Assembly (NCBI GenBank): GCA_964473365.1
Contig: CAYYOV010000004.1
Span: forward strand, 1 to 64,000
DNA: 64,000 nt
Direction: 5' to 3'
DNA from: 2-02-FULL-55-14 sp964473365
GTDB lineage: Bacteria > Bacteroidota > Ignavibacteria > UBA10030
Positions 8,955 through 17,510 of the stretch are shown one piece after another. The stretch's first letter is position 1; each line of letters begins with the position of its first letter. Position numbers and translations under genes: made by a program. The notes under the pieces were generated by a model. It saw nothing but the letters and a program-made list of their open reading frames with translations. It was not told where the DNA came from and did no database searches.

Positions 8955-9710
8955 ATGGACCGTCAAACTGCATACCGGCTTCGAAGCCAGCGTGCCGAGG
9001 TGCTGCACGAGGACGATGAGATTCTCGTCCTGTCGAAGCCTGCAGGCCTCCTGGTCATCCCGGATCGATATGACCGCTCGATCCCGAATTTCCAGGATCT
9101 TCTGACTGCTGATGGTGGATCGATCTGGGTGGTCCATCGGCTGGATCGCGATACGAGCGGCGTGATCGTCTTCGCCCGTACGGCGGAAGCCCATGCGCAT
9201 CTCAACGCCCAATTTGAAGGACGGGAAGTTCGTAAACGCTATCTGGCCCTCTGCCGAGGTGGGGGAGAGGTCGACGGCGGAACGATCGACCTGCCGCTCT
9301 CACACCACCCGCGCGTGGATGGGCGGATGGTCGTGGACCGAAAGGGGGGGAGGGAATGCGTGACCGAATACAAAGTCGTCGAGCGCTTTACCGGCTTCGT
9401 CCTCGTTGAAGCGATGCCAAAGACAGGCCGGACACATCAGATCCGTGTGCATCTGGCCGAGACGGGACTGCCGATCGTTGCGGATCCGATGTATGGCGAT
9501 CGTGAGCCCTTCCGCCTCTCGAACATCAAGCGCGGGTACCGGGAGGGCGCAGAACCCGAGAAACCGCTCCTTGCCAGGACCGCGCTTCACGCCGCCGGGC
9601 TTGAATTCACGCATCCGCGAACGGGTTCACCGGTCTCGTTCGAGGCAGGATTGCCCAAGGACCTGCGTTCGGCGCTGCAATCCCTTCGAAAATACGCCCC
9701 CGCTCGCTGA
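8955..9710 (+). CDS. RluA-family RNA pseudouridine synthase
   Basis: Converts specific uridines in rRNA or tRNA to pseudouridine. The catalytic motif VHRLDRDTSGVIVFAR carries the active Asp, and the C-terminal motif GRTHQIRVHLAETGLPIVADPMYG is typical of RluA/RluC/RluD. No S4 domain is evident, so it resembles RluA or RluE more than RluD; the target base cannot be named. The ATG at 8955 is preferred to the TTG at 8946 because that TTG lies inside a TATATT box at 8942-8947. If that box is the -10, the mRNA would be nearly leaderless. 251 aa. Confidence 0.9.
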   Translation: MDRQTAYRLRSQRAEVLHEDDEILVLSKPAGLLVIPDRYDRSIPNFQDLLTADGGSIWVVHRLDRDTSGVIVFARTAEAHAHLNAQFEGREVRKRYLALCRGGGEVDGGTIDLPLSHHPRVDGRMVVDRKGGRECVTEYKVVERFTGFVLVEAMPKTGRTHQIRVHLAETGLPIVADPMYGDREPFRLSNIKRGYREGAEPEKPLLARTALHAAGLEFTHPRTGSPVSFEAGLPKDLRSALQSLRKYAPAR

Positions 9711-9762
9711 CCCTCTGCCGAGCCTGGCCCGGCGTGCCGCTGTCACGGTGTGAACAGGGCTC

Positions 9763-10248
9763 TCAGCCAAGCTTGTAGCCGATCTTCCTCAAGAACGCTT
9801 TCCTCTCTCCGATCTCCTTCTCTGACTCGACCCCTTTCGGCGCACAACCGTCGATCACTCCCACGATTCCTCGGCCATGTTCGTTCATGCCGACGATCAC
9901 GTCCGCCTGGTTGGCCGTGGCGCAATAGATGCGGCAGACCTCCGGCACGTTCTTGATCGTGTTGAGGATGTTCACCGGAAAGCCGTTGTCCATGAAGAGG
10001 ATGAAGGAATGCCCGCAGGCGACGGCCTGGGCGTTCCGCTTTGCCAACTCCAACATCGAGTCGTCGTTGCCGCTCCAACGGATCAGGGCCGGTCCCGAGG
10101 CCTCGCAGAATGCGACGCCGAACTTCATGTGCGGCGCGGTCGCCACCACGGCTTCATGGATATCCTCGACGGTCTTGATGAAGTGCGATTGCCCGAGGAT
10201 AAAGTTGATGTTCTCGGGTTTATCGATGCGAACGGTTGTGAATTGCAT
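9763..10248 (-). CDS. Adenosine-specific kinase (PF04008 family)
   Basis: Small protein of the family annotated as adenosine-specific kinase, best known from archaea and scattered bacteria. Visible features are FGVAFCEASGPALIRWSGND, MLELAKRNAQAVACGHSF, the FPVNILNTIKNVPEV block and a Gly-rich end, GRGIVGVIDGCAPKGVE, all close to the family consensus from memory. 161 aa, normal length. The biochemical activity of the family rests on very few studied members, so the name should be read loosely. It lies alone between rluA (convergent) and the M64 peptidase, 112 bases downstream of the latter. Confidence 0.8.
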   Translation of the reverse strand: MQFTTVRIDKPENINFILGQSHFIKTVEDIHEAVVATAPHMKFGVAFCEASGPALIRWSGNDDSMLELAKRNAQAVACGHSFILFMDNGFPVNILNTIKNVPEVCRIYCATANQADVIVGMNEHGRGIVGVIDGCAPKGVESEKEIGERKAFLRKIGYKLG

Positions 10249-10360
10249 GTCGACCTTTCGTTTCCTGATCTGAGCGTGAAGAATGACGCAAAGAGGTCAG
10301 GGGTCAGCCGAGAACCTCCGTGTGCCATCTGCGGCGACCTGACGTGTGGCCCGTCCTGGC

Positions 10361-11758
10361 CTATCTCGGTGCGTACAAGGAGATCACACGGTCCAAAGCC
10401 CGTTGGCAGACGGCACAGAACGGAACATCGTTTCGCGTGAACATGATGCAATCGGCCTGGGGACGGTAGAAGGCTTTTGCGTCGTAGTTCGCTCCTTGGA
10501 AGGCGCCCACGCGGCCTGCGAACTCGAACGTGTGCAAGAGCTTCGATTCGAAGGTCTGCTGTTCCTTGAACAGCGCAGACATTTCTGATTCTGGCCGGCG
10601 ATCACGCCGGATGGCCACCCGGCGTTGCTGGATGTCGCGAGCGTGCTCTTCGAACGCCTGCTTCGGCCACGGGGTCGGAACTGGCGTGCCGGGAGCGATG
10701 AGGTCGCGCCACTTCAGGTTGGATGGATCAAGCAGCGCTGTCGCGTTCGGCTCCCACGGCTCGGTGATCTCGGTCGGGGCCTGATAGGCAACGGGCGAAG
10801 TATAGTACTCGTCCGCCAGTCCGGCCATATGGTGTCCGAACTCGTGGACAAAGATGTACTTGGCCCATTCGTTATCAACCGACACCGTCGCGTAGAGGTT
10901 GTAGATGCCCCCTCCACCGTACGTTTCGCCGTTCACGAGGACCTCGACAAATTCATATGGCGCCCATGAGGCCGCCTCTCGCATGGCCCGGTTGTCGAAG
11001 GTCAGGACGTAGCGCTCCGAACCAAAGGCGTCGTAGGTCGACCCGAGCGGGTTATTGCGGTGGATCCCGGTCGAAGGTCGGGAGATGCCGGACGCATCCG
11101 AAGGTGGGCAGATGCCCCAAATGTTGAACTGCCGGCGACGCCCCTTGAACGGCTCCTGTTGGAACATGGTCTCCGTCAGCTGCTTCGCATCATTGATGAA
11201 CTTTGGCCGTTCCGCGGCCGTGTAGCCATCTCCCAACAATACCACGTCGACGCACGTGGCGGGGTCACCGTTCTGCTCGATGACGATCCGGTCCTGCTTC
11301 TTCGGCGCGGCCCGGACGACGAACACATCGTTGGGGTCGACGGTCTGCCTCCACACTTCGTTGAACGTGTTCTTCGGCCCGCGTTTGAGGACCACCACGT
11401 CGACCGCGGACGACGGCGCAGGGAACCGGAGCGATTCGTGAAAGGTCCTGTTGGTCTTTGTCGCCTCGTCCGTCGTGATCCATTCAGCGAAGATGGAGCT
11501 GAACCCGCGAGCGTACAGTACCGTCCCGGATACGGCTCGCACCTCGAACCGATATCCGCCGGTCATGACCTGATCGACGTATCCGGACGGATTGCCCGGA
11601 AAGGGGAGCGGCTCGATGACGATGCGATCAAGACTGAATGCCTCGAGCCCCGGACCGCCGGTATGGAAATAGTCCACGCGCCAGGTTGGGCCGGTAGTCA
11701 TTTGGGCGTGCAGTGCTGCGGTGAGGAAGAGGATCAAGGAAAGCGCGCGAGCGATCAT
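10361..11758 (-). CDS. Secreted M64-family metallopeptidase
   Basis: Exported zinc peptidase of the IgA-peptidase M64 type. The signal peptide is MIARALSLILFLTAALHAQ. An N-terminal M64 beta domain (about residues 25-165) precedes the catalytic domain, which opens with CVDVVLLGDGYTAAE and contains the zinc site HEFGHHMAGLADEYY. A late CIMFTRNDVPFCAVCQRALD block is also typical. The ATG at 11758 is chosen over the TTG at 11773 because GAGAGG precedes it at good spacing. 465 aa. It follows ruvB by 59 bases and a weak hairpin. The substrate is unknown; the IgA name reflects the founding member only. Confidence 0.88.
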   Translation of the reverse strand: MIARALSLILFLTAALHAQMTTGPTWRVDYFHTGGPGLEAFSLDRIVIEPLPFPGNPSGYVDQVMTGGYRFEVRAVSGTVLYARGFSSIFAEWITTDEATKTNRTFHESLRFPAPSSAVDVVVLKRGPKNTFNEVWRQTVDPNDVFVVRAAPKKQDRIVIEQNGDPATCVDVVLLGDGYTAAERPKFINDAKQLTETMFQQEPFKGRRRQFNIWGICPPSDASGISRPSTGIHRNNPLGSTYDAFGSERYVLTFDNRAMREAASWAPYEFVEVLVNGETYGGGGIYNLYATVSVDNEWAKYIFVHEFGHHMAGLADEYYTSPVAYQAPTEITEPWEPNATALLDPSNLKWRDLIAPGTPVPTPWPKQAFEEHARDIQQRRVAIRRDRRPESEMSALFKEQQTFESKLLHTFEFAGRVGAFQGANYDAKAFYRPQADCIMFTRNDVPFCAVCQRALDRVISLYAPR

Positions 11759-11817
11759 AGGGAGACCTCTCAATGCATCGGCGGGAATGAACGGAAGGAC
11801 GGCGAACGTCCTCGTGT

Positions 11818-12861
11818 CTACAGATTCAGATCGGCCTGTCTGGCGCCGGCGCGCCGTTGGAGTCCCAGGTGCCGGTACGTCAATTCCGTGGCCTCACGAC
11901 CGCGAGGCGTACGGTGGAGAAATCCGGACTGGATGAGGAACGGCTCGTAGACCTCTTCGAGGGTTCCCGGTTCCTCGCCGACGGCAACAGCGAGCGTGTT
12001 CAGCCCCACCGGCCCGCCTCCGTATTTCTCGACGAGGGCCGTGAGGATGCGCTTGTCCATGTCGTCGAGCCCGAACTGGTCGACCTCGAGCGCCGTCAGC
12101 GACGACTGGGCCACTTCGAGGTTCAGGACACCTCGGGCGTGCGCCAGCCGCGGATCGGCCTCGGCGAAATCGCGGCAACGTCGAAGGAGCCGGTTGGCGA
12201 TGCGCGGGGTGCCGCGGGACCTCCGGGCGACCTCGGCGAGGGCGTCTTCCTTGGCCTCCACCTTGAGCAGCCCGGCAGACCGTGTAAGAATGCGTTCGAG
12301 CTGGACGGGCGGGTAGTAGTCGAGCCGATGGGAGATGCCGAAGCGCGATCGTAGCGGTGCCGAAAGAAGGCCGGCCCGCGTGGTCGCACCGACGAGCGTG
12401 AACGGATGCAGTCCAAGCTGGATCGTCTTCGCTCCCGGGCCGCTGTCGATGACGATATCGACTCGGAAGTCCTCCATAGCGGCGTACAGATACTCTTCGA
12501 TCTTGGCCGGCAGGCGGTGAATCTCGTCGATGAAGAGTACCTCGAACGGTTCAAGCGAAGTGAGGATGCCGGCGAGATCTCCCGGCTTTTCGAGTGCAGG
12601 TCCCGATGTCAGCTTGATGTTTGTGTCGAGCTCGTGGGCAATGATATGCGACAGGGTGGTCTTGCCAAGTCCCGGCGGGCCTGTGAGCAACACGTGGTCG
12701 AGCGGCTCCCCTCGCTTTCGGGCGGCGCTGATGAAGATCTTGAGGTTCTCGACCAATGCGTCCTGCCCGACGAATTCCTGGAACACGCCGGGACGCAGCG
12801 TCCGGTCGAATTCCTGGTCGTTCGGAGAGCCCTCAGGTCGGGTGGTGTCGGTGCGTCGCAC
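11818..12861 (-). CDS. ruvB: Holliday junction branch-migration helicase RuvB
   Basis: AAA+ motor that with RuvA drives branch migration of Holliday junctions. Walker A is GPPGLGKTTLSHIIA, Walker B is FIDEIHRL, and sensor/arginine-finger parts are visible in GATTRAGLLSAPLRSRFGI. The C-terminal winged-helix DNA-binding domain (YGGGPVGLNTLAVAVGEE, then LIQSGFLHRTPRGR) is complete. 347 aa. It lies 27 bases downstream of ruvA in a recJ-ruvC-ruvA-ruvB run, so all resolvasome parts are probably co-transcribed. Confidence 0.98.
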   Translation of the reverse strand: MRRTDTTRPEGSPNDQEFDRTLRPGVFQEFVGQDALVENLKIFISAARKRGEPLDHVLLTGPPGLGKTTLSHIIAHELDTNIKLTSGPALEKPGDLAGILTSLEPFEVLFIDEIHRLPAKIEEYLYAAMEDFRVDIVIDSGPGAKTIQLGLHPFTLVGATTRAGLLSAPLRSRFGISHRLDYYPPVQLERILTRSAGLLKVEAKEDALAEVARRSRGTPRIANRLLRRCRDFAEADPRLAHARGVLNLEVAQSSLTALEVDQFGLDDMDKRILTALVEKYGGGPVGLNTLAVAVGEEPGTLEEVYEPFLIQSGFLHRTPRGREATELTYRHLGLQRRAGARQADLNL

Positions 12862-12888
12862 GGTTCGAAGGGTCGGGCCGGATCTGGA

Positions 12889-13497
12889 CTAGCGCAGCCC
12901 GGCGAGTTTGAGGGCGCGCTTCAACAGTTCTTCCACAGAGAGCGACGCGCCGTTGGCCCCTTGAAGGGCGGCGCGGATGCCTTTCTCCGCAGCGGTCCTC
13001 GGAAAGCCCAGCGCGAGGAGGGCCTGGAGGGCTTCGGAGCGGACATGACCAGGCGTGGCCCCCTCGACGTCGATCTCTTCAGCGTCATCGCCTCCGGGAG
13101 CCACCTTGTCACGCAGATCGAGCACGATCCGATCGGCTGTCTTCCGTCCGATACCGGGGATTCCCGTGAGTGCGGCGACATTGCCGGCGCGGATCAGAGA
13201 ACGCAACTCACCTGCCGGAAGGCCCGAGAGAATATTCTGCGCCAGCTTCGGGCCGATGCCGTTCACGGCCAGAAGCAACCGGAACATCGCACGTTCGTCC
13301 TCGGTAGCGAATCCGAACAGGACCATTGCGTCCTCGCGCACCTGGAGATAGGTCAGGAGGGTCACCGTGCTCCCGATCTCACCCAGGGCCGCGTACGTCG
13401 AGAGAGGGATGTGCACAGCATACCCCACGCCCTGAACGTCGAGCACGACGTCTGTCGGTGTTTTGGACCGAAGATGTCCGGTCAGTGAGGCGATCAT
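12889..13497 (-). CDS. ruvA: Holliday junction DNA-binding protein RuvA
   Basis: Tetrameric junction-binding subunit of the RuvAB motor. The N-terminal OB domain (MIASLTGHLRSKTPTDVVL) is followed by two helix-hairpin-helix motifs (NGIGPKLAQNILSGL and LTGIPGIGRKTADRIVLDL). The C-terminal RuvB-contacting domain (EALQALLALGF) is present. 202 aa, normal. Its start overlaps the end of ruvC by four bases, which suggests translational coupling. Confidence 0.97.
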   Translation of the reverse strand: MIASLTGHLRSKTPTDVVLDVQGVGYAVHIPLSTYAALGEIGSTVTLLTYLQVREDAMVLFGFATEDERAMFRLLLAVNGIGPKLAQNILSGLPAGELRSLIRAGNVAALTGIPGIGRKTADRIVLDLRDKVAPGGDDAEEIDVEGATPGHVRSEALQALLALGFPRTAAEKGIRAALQGANGASLSVEELLKRALKLAGLR

Positions 13498-14045
13498 CGT
13501 GGTCGGACGATACGTCCGGGATGGTGCTCAATGTACGACTTCCAATCCTGAGTCGCTCGTGACCGTTTGGATCGAGGCTGCTGGTGGGTCACATGGCATA
13601 ACGCCACGGCGACCGCGTCAGTAGCGTCCAATTCCTTCGGGACGGTCCGCAGGCGAAGAATGGACTTGACCATGAACTGCACCTGCTCCTTAGAAGCTGC
13701 ACCGTTTCCCGTGACAGCCTTCTTGACGGCGCGTGGGGCGTATTCGCTGGTGGGAAGTTGCCGGTGAACGGCCGCAAGCATTGCGACGCCGCGGGCCTGG
13801 CCGATCTTCAAAGCCGACTGGGCGTTCTTTCCGTAGAAGGCCGTTTCGATCGCGAACTCATCCGGGGTGTAGGTTTCGATGATCGTTTCGAGCCCGTCGT
13901 AGATCGCTTCGAGGCGAAGGGGCATCGATCGCGTGCCCTTATTGCGAATGACGCCGGCAGCGATGAACGTGACGGCACCCCGGTCGGCCGAGACCAATCC
14001 GTAGCCTGTGATGAGGGTGCCGGGATCAACTCCGAGGATGATCAT
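13494..14045 (-). CDS. ruvC: Holliday junction resolvase RuvC
   Basis: Endonuclease that resolves Holliday junctions bound by RuvAB. The catalytic acidic residues are visible: Asp in ILGVDPGTLITGYG, Glu in FAIETAFYGKNAQSAL, and Asp in ATDAVAVALCHVTH. 183 aa, with a short basic C-terminal tail (SKRSRATQDWK). It overlaps ruvA by four bases and lies 53 bases after recJ. Confidence 0.97.
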   Translation of the reverse strand: MIILGVDPGTLITGYGLVSADRGAVTFIAAGVIRNKGTRSMPLRLEAIYDGLETIIETYTPDEFAIETAFYGKNAQSALKIGQARGVAMLAAVHRQLPTSEYAPRAVKKAVTGNGAASKEQVQFMVKSILRLRTVPKELDATDAVAVALCHVTHQQPRSKRSRATQDWKSYIEHHPGRIVRPR

Positions 14046-14098
14046 GAACGGCAGGAGAGAGGAGACAGGAAAAGGGTTCCGAGAGCATCTTCCTTAGG

Positions 14099-15853
14099 TC
14101 ACGAGCGGATCTTGATGTCTCTGATCTTCAATTGGGGGACAAATTCGCCCATGTACTCACTCTCGTCAAGCGAGAATGCCAGGTCCAGGCCACTTCCGGC
14201 CGTTCGGACGGCCTCAAGATGCTGGCCCATGTTGAAGCCGATCGCGTCAATGACGTGCGTGTCCTTTCGAACCTTGAACTTCAGATGGTTCTTGCCCACG
14301 ATCCGGGGCGCCCCGACGAGGCTCACGCCGCGGACGGCGAACACCGGCCGCATGTTCTCAGGACCGAACGGTGCGAATTGGGAAAGCACGCGGATGAACT
14401 TGGGTGTGACCTCATGCAGCGGAATCTCTGCGTCGATGCGGATCTCGGGAGTAAGAAGATCCTCGTTCAGGAGCTCGTCCGTCACCTGCCGGAAGGCCTC
14501 GCGGAACTCTTCGACGCGGTCGAGGGCCACCGACAGGCCGGCGGCGTATTTGTGGCCGCCGAACTGCAAGAGTTTGTCCTCACACCGTTTCAGCGCTTCA
14601 TAGATGTTGAACCCGCTGACGCTCCGGGCCGAACCCTTGGCGATCCCGTCGATCGTCGTCATCATGATGGTGGGACGGTAGTACCGTTCCACGAGCCGGG
14701 ACGCGACGATACCAATAACCCCAGGATGCCATTGTTCCTGGTGGAGAACGATGGAGGTGTCGCTCGGCTGGTAATACTGTTCCACCAGCTCCTGTGCCTG
14801 CATGAAGGTCACTTCGTCGATTTTGCGCCGCTCGAGGTTCTCGCGCTCCAACACGCCCGCAAGTTCCATCGCCCGGCCGTAGGAGTCACAGGCAAGCAGC
14901 TCGACGGCGCGTCGTGCATCGCCGAGCCGTCCCACGGCGTTGATGCGCGGGGCCAACACGAATACCGCCTGACCCGACGTGATCTTTCCGGGGGTCAGAC
15001 CTGCGGCGTCGATCAACGCTTGAATGCCAGCCTTGGGCTGATGGTTGATCCGGTCGAACCCAAGCTTCACGATGGCCCGATTCTCACCCGAAAGCGGAAC
15101 GATGTCCGCCGTCGTGGCCAGAGCCACGTACTGGAGATAGTTGATGATCGCGTCGGGGTCCGGGTCGGACAACCGGGCTTGAATGGGGGGATGTGCCGCG
15201 AGGCCCTGAATGAGCTTGAAGGCGACTCCGCATCCGCACAGGTACTTGAACGGGTACGGGCAATGCGACTGCATCGGGTTGAGGATCGCGACGGCCTTGG
15301 GCAGTTGGTCTCCCGGCTCATGATGGTCGCAGATGACCACATCAATGCCGGTGGATGCTGCGTCGGCCACCTGAGCGACGGCCGTCACACCGCAGTCGAC
15401 GGTCAGGATCAGCGTCGGCTTGAATTCTCTCGCCCGGGCGAGTCCGGCGGTTGAGAGGCCGTACCCTTCGTGCTGGCGGTCGGGAATATAGTAGTGGACG
15501 TCGGCGCCCGCATCGCGCAGGAAGGTCCAGAGCAATGTGGTGCCGTTCGTTCCGTCGACATCGTAGTCGCCATACACCAGGATGCGTTCACGCGCATCGA
15601 TCGCGCGGGCGATCCGCTCGACTGCAGTTCCCATGCCGGCCATGAGATGCGGGTCATGCAGATCTTCGATCCCGGGCCGGAAGAATGTCTTGGCCTGGTC
15701 GTAGGTCACGATGCCGCGCCGCACAAGGACGTCGGCGATGACCGTCGACACCGTGAGCTCTTCGCTCAACCGCTTGACGATGCCTTCATGGTCCGGAGAA
15801 AGCTCGCCGTTGCGCGCGGAGAAGACCCACCGATAGGAACGAACAACTGTCAC
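14099..15853 (-). CDS. recJ: Single-stranded-DNA exonuclease RecJ
   Basis: 5'-3' ssDNA exonuclease used in recombination and repair. DHH motifs are present: VYGDYDVDGTNGTTLL, LTVDCGVTAVAQVAD, and ICDHHEPGD. The DHHA1 domain follows, with GSARSVSGFNIYEAL and FGGHKYAAGLSV. The frame stays open to 15952, but that extension enters the RNase P RNA gene. The GTG at 15853, preceded by AGGTG at seven bases, is taken as the start (584 aa). GTG at 15862 is an alternative. ruvC follows, so recJ probably shares the ruv transcript. Confidence 0.95.
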   Translation of the reverse strand: MTVVRSYRWVFSARNGELSPDHEGIVKRLSEELTVSTVIADVLVRRGIVTYDQAKTFFRPGIEDLHDPHLMAGMGTAVERIARAIDARERILVYGDYDVDGTNGTTLLWTFLRDAGADVHYYIPDRQHEGYGLSTAGLARAREFKPTLILTVDCGVTAVAQVADAASTGIDVVICDHHEPGDQLPKAVAILNPMQSHCPYPFKYLCGCGVAFKLIQGLAAHPPIQARLSDPDPDAIINYLQYVALATTADIVPLSGENRAIVKLGFDRINHQPKAGIQALIDAAGLTPGKITSGQAVFVLAPRINAVGRLGDARRAVELLACDSYGRAMELAGVLERENLERRKIDEVTFMQAQELVEQYYQPSDTSIVLHQEQWHPGVIGIVASRLVERYYRPTIMMTTIDGIAKGSARSVSGFNIYEALKRCEDKLLQFGGHKYAAGLSVALDRVEEFREAFRQVTDELLNEDLLTPEIRIDAEIPLHEVTPKFIRVLSQFAPFGPENMRPVFAVRGVSLVGAPRIVGKNHLKFKVRKDTHVIDAIGFNMGQHLEAVRTAGSGLDLAFSLDESEYMGEFVPQLKIRDIKIRS

Positions 15854-15899
15854 GTTCTGCACCTGTGTGAAAGACAATGATCGGAATGACAGTGACGCA

Positions 15900-16292
15900 G
15901 GGGGCCGTCGATAAGCCGAATTCTGTCTGTCCCCGCTCTCGGGGTGGGGCAACCATTTCTCTGATGCGACCTACCCGTTCCGTCCCCCGCCGAAGCGAGG
16001 CTGGAGCGGGCCGCTCTGGTCTCCGCCGAAGCGGAGAAACGGAACCTACGTGGTCTTGCACCGGGCGGGGTTTGTCGTACCACCGTCATTGCTGACGGCG
16101 TGGTGGTCTCTTACACCACCGTTTCACCCTTACCCCGTGCTTTCGCTCGGGGCGGTCTGTTCTCTGTGACACTTTCCGTTCCGCCGGGATATGGCCCGAC
16201 GGACCCCCGCTTGACGCGGGGCGCCCTGCCCTGTGGAGTTCGGACTTTCCTCCCGTACGCCGAAGCGCACGAGCGGTTGCCTGACGACCCCC
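15900..16292 (-). ncRNA. rnpB: RNase P RNA (class A)
   Basis: Catalytic RNA of RNase P, which matures tRNA 5' ends. Read on the minus strand, the conserved landmarks occur in order: GAGGAAAGTCCG near the 5' end, ACAGAGAACAGACCGCC, AAGGGTGAAACGGTGGTG, GTGCAAGACCACGTAGG, and the 3' hallmark ACAGAATTCGGCTTAT. The ends were set by helix P1: GGGGGTCGTC at 16292-16283 pairs over ten positions (one G-U) with GACGGCCCCC at 15909-15900. 393 nt. It lies 20 bases after rnhA. No U-rich terminator follows; recJ starts 46 bases later. Confidence 0.95.
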
Positions 16293-16312
16293 TGGATCAC
16301 TGCTACAACGGT

Positions 16313-16768
16313 TCAACCCTCGGTCTGGAAGAGCCACCCTTGCGTAGACGCTTCAGACAATACCGGTGCACGATCGTCGATGGCGCGGTTTGCCAGACGG
16401 TCTGCCTCGGCGTTCTGTGAGCGTTCGACATGCTGAAGGTCCATCTCGACTCGGCGTGTCCGGACGAGCGACCGGATCTCGTCGGCACGGCGCCGCAATT
16501 CTGGGTCCTTGATCTTGTATCGTCCTTGCACCTGCCGTACCATCAGCTCACTGTCCGAAAAGACAGTAAGCCGGCTGCATCCATGCCGAAGGGCCAGATG
16601 GACGCAGGCCAACAGGGCCGCGTATTCCGCGCGATTGTTCGTCGAATGGCCAAGGTAGCCGCACAGCTCGGCCACTGGCTCGCCATCCGGCGTTCGGAGC
16701 ACCACTCCGATACCGCTCTCCCCCGGGTTTCCGCGAGAAGCGCCGTCCGTATAGGCGACAAAATGCAT
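16313..16768 (-). CDS. rnhA: Ribonuclease HI-like protein
   Basis: Cleaves the RNA strand of RNA-DNA hybrids. The four acidic catalytic positions can be seen: Asp in AYTDGASRGNPG, Glu in NNRAEYAALLA, Asp in FSDSELMV and Asp in AEADRLAN. 151 aa, without the basic protrusion of E. coli RnhA (KIKDPELRRRADEIRSL follows directly), so closer to the archaeal/Gram-positive subtype. Its ATG overlaps the TGA of the upstream zinc-ribbon gene by one base, implying coupled translation. Confidence 0.92.
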   Translation of the reverse strand: MHFVAYTDGASRGNPGESGIGVVLRTPDGEPVAELCGYLGHSTNNRAEYAALLACVHLALRHGCSRLTVFSDSELMVRQVQGRYKIKDPELRRRADEIRSLVRTRRVEMDLQHVERSQNAEADRLANRAIDDRAPVLSEASTQGWLFQTEG

Positions 16769-17496
16769 CAGAGCTGGAGCGGACCTTCGGTCACTTCATC
16801 CGACACCAGCAGCCGGCCGCAGCGTTCGCACATCATAAAGATGTCGTTCCGTCGAAGCTCGAGGACCTTTTGCGGAGGTATGCGATTGTAGCATCCGCCG
16901 CAGGCGTTCCGCTTCACGGCTACGACCGCCCTGCCGTCCTTGGCCTTCCGGATGCGCTCGTACATCTTGATATCGTCCTTGTGGATCCGCGCGACGAGCT
17001 TTTCCCGTTCGTGCCGGTACTTGAGCTCCTCGTCCTCATGCTCTTTGTTGACGGCGTCCAATTCGACCTGCCGCTCGGCGAGCTCCGTCTGCAGCTGCTC
17101 GATCTCGGGGGCCAGTTTTGCGGCATCCTCGCGGGCGAGGGCAGCACGGTTCTCGAGGGCTTCAAGGTCCCGGGAGGACTTGGCGATCGCCTCTTGGGCC
17201 GCGTCGATCTCGCGCGCAAGCATGTCATACTGCTTGTTCGTCTTGACCTCGAATTGCTGCGCCTTGAAGCGTTCGATCTTCTCCCGCTGGCCGACGATAT
17301 CCGTATCGGCGGCGTCACGTTTGATGACCGATTCCTGCGCCGTCCGTTCGAGCGAGGCCTTCTGGTCTATCTTCTCCTTGACCTGGTGCTTGAGGCCATC
17401 CACGATCCCGGGCAGGTCGCCCTTCATGTCGTGCAGCTCGTCGAGTTGGAGGTCGATCTGTTGCAGGGCGAACAAGAGTCGCAAGCGATTTTCCAA
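16768..17496 (-). CDS. Coiled-coil C4-type zinc ribbon protein
   Basis: Cytosolic protein with a long antiparallel coiled coil (about residues 5-185, heptad-rich with many Glu/Lys/Ala). It ends in a zinc ribbon, CGGCYNRIPP...MMCERCGRLL, with two CxxC knuckles. This is the architecture of the conserved zf-RING_7 family (CT398-like), of unclear function and repeatedly found beside Nif3-type genes (family knowledge). The same pairing is seen here: nif3 ends 14 bases upstream, and rnhA overlaps its stop. 242 aa. Confidence 0.88.
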   Translation of the reverse strand: MENRLRLLFALQQIDLQLDELHDMKGDLPGIVDGLKHQVKEKIDQKASLERTAQESVIKRDAADTDIVGQREKIERFKAQQFEVKTNKQYDMLAREIDAAQEAIAKSSRDLEALENRAALAREDAAKLAPEIEQLQTELAERQVELDAVNKEHEDEELKYRHEREKLVARIHKDDIKMYERIRKAKDGRAVVAVKRNACGGCYNRIPPQKVLELRRNDIFMMCERCGRLLVSDEVTEGPLQL

Positions 17497-17510
17497 CGGG
17501 GTGCTCCTAT

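Noticed and set aside
14132..15454. 440-aa plus-strand frame opposite recJ, and similar long frames opposite ruvAB (12406-13488), M64 (11060-11950), the SpeE-like gene (32618-33601) and the GAF protein (46376-47836)
   Set aside because: High-G+C antisense shadows: the sense genes have full family motifs, the shadows have none.
15854..15952. N-terminal extension of the recJ frame
   Set aside because: It runs into the RNase P RNA gene; GTG at 15853 has a better ribosome-binding site and family start.
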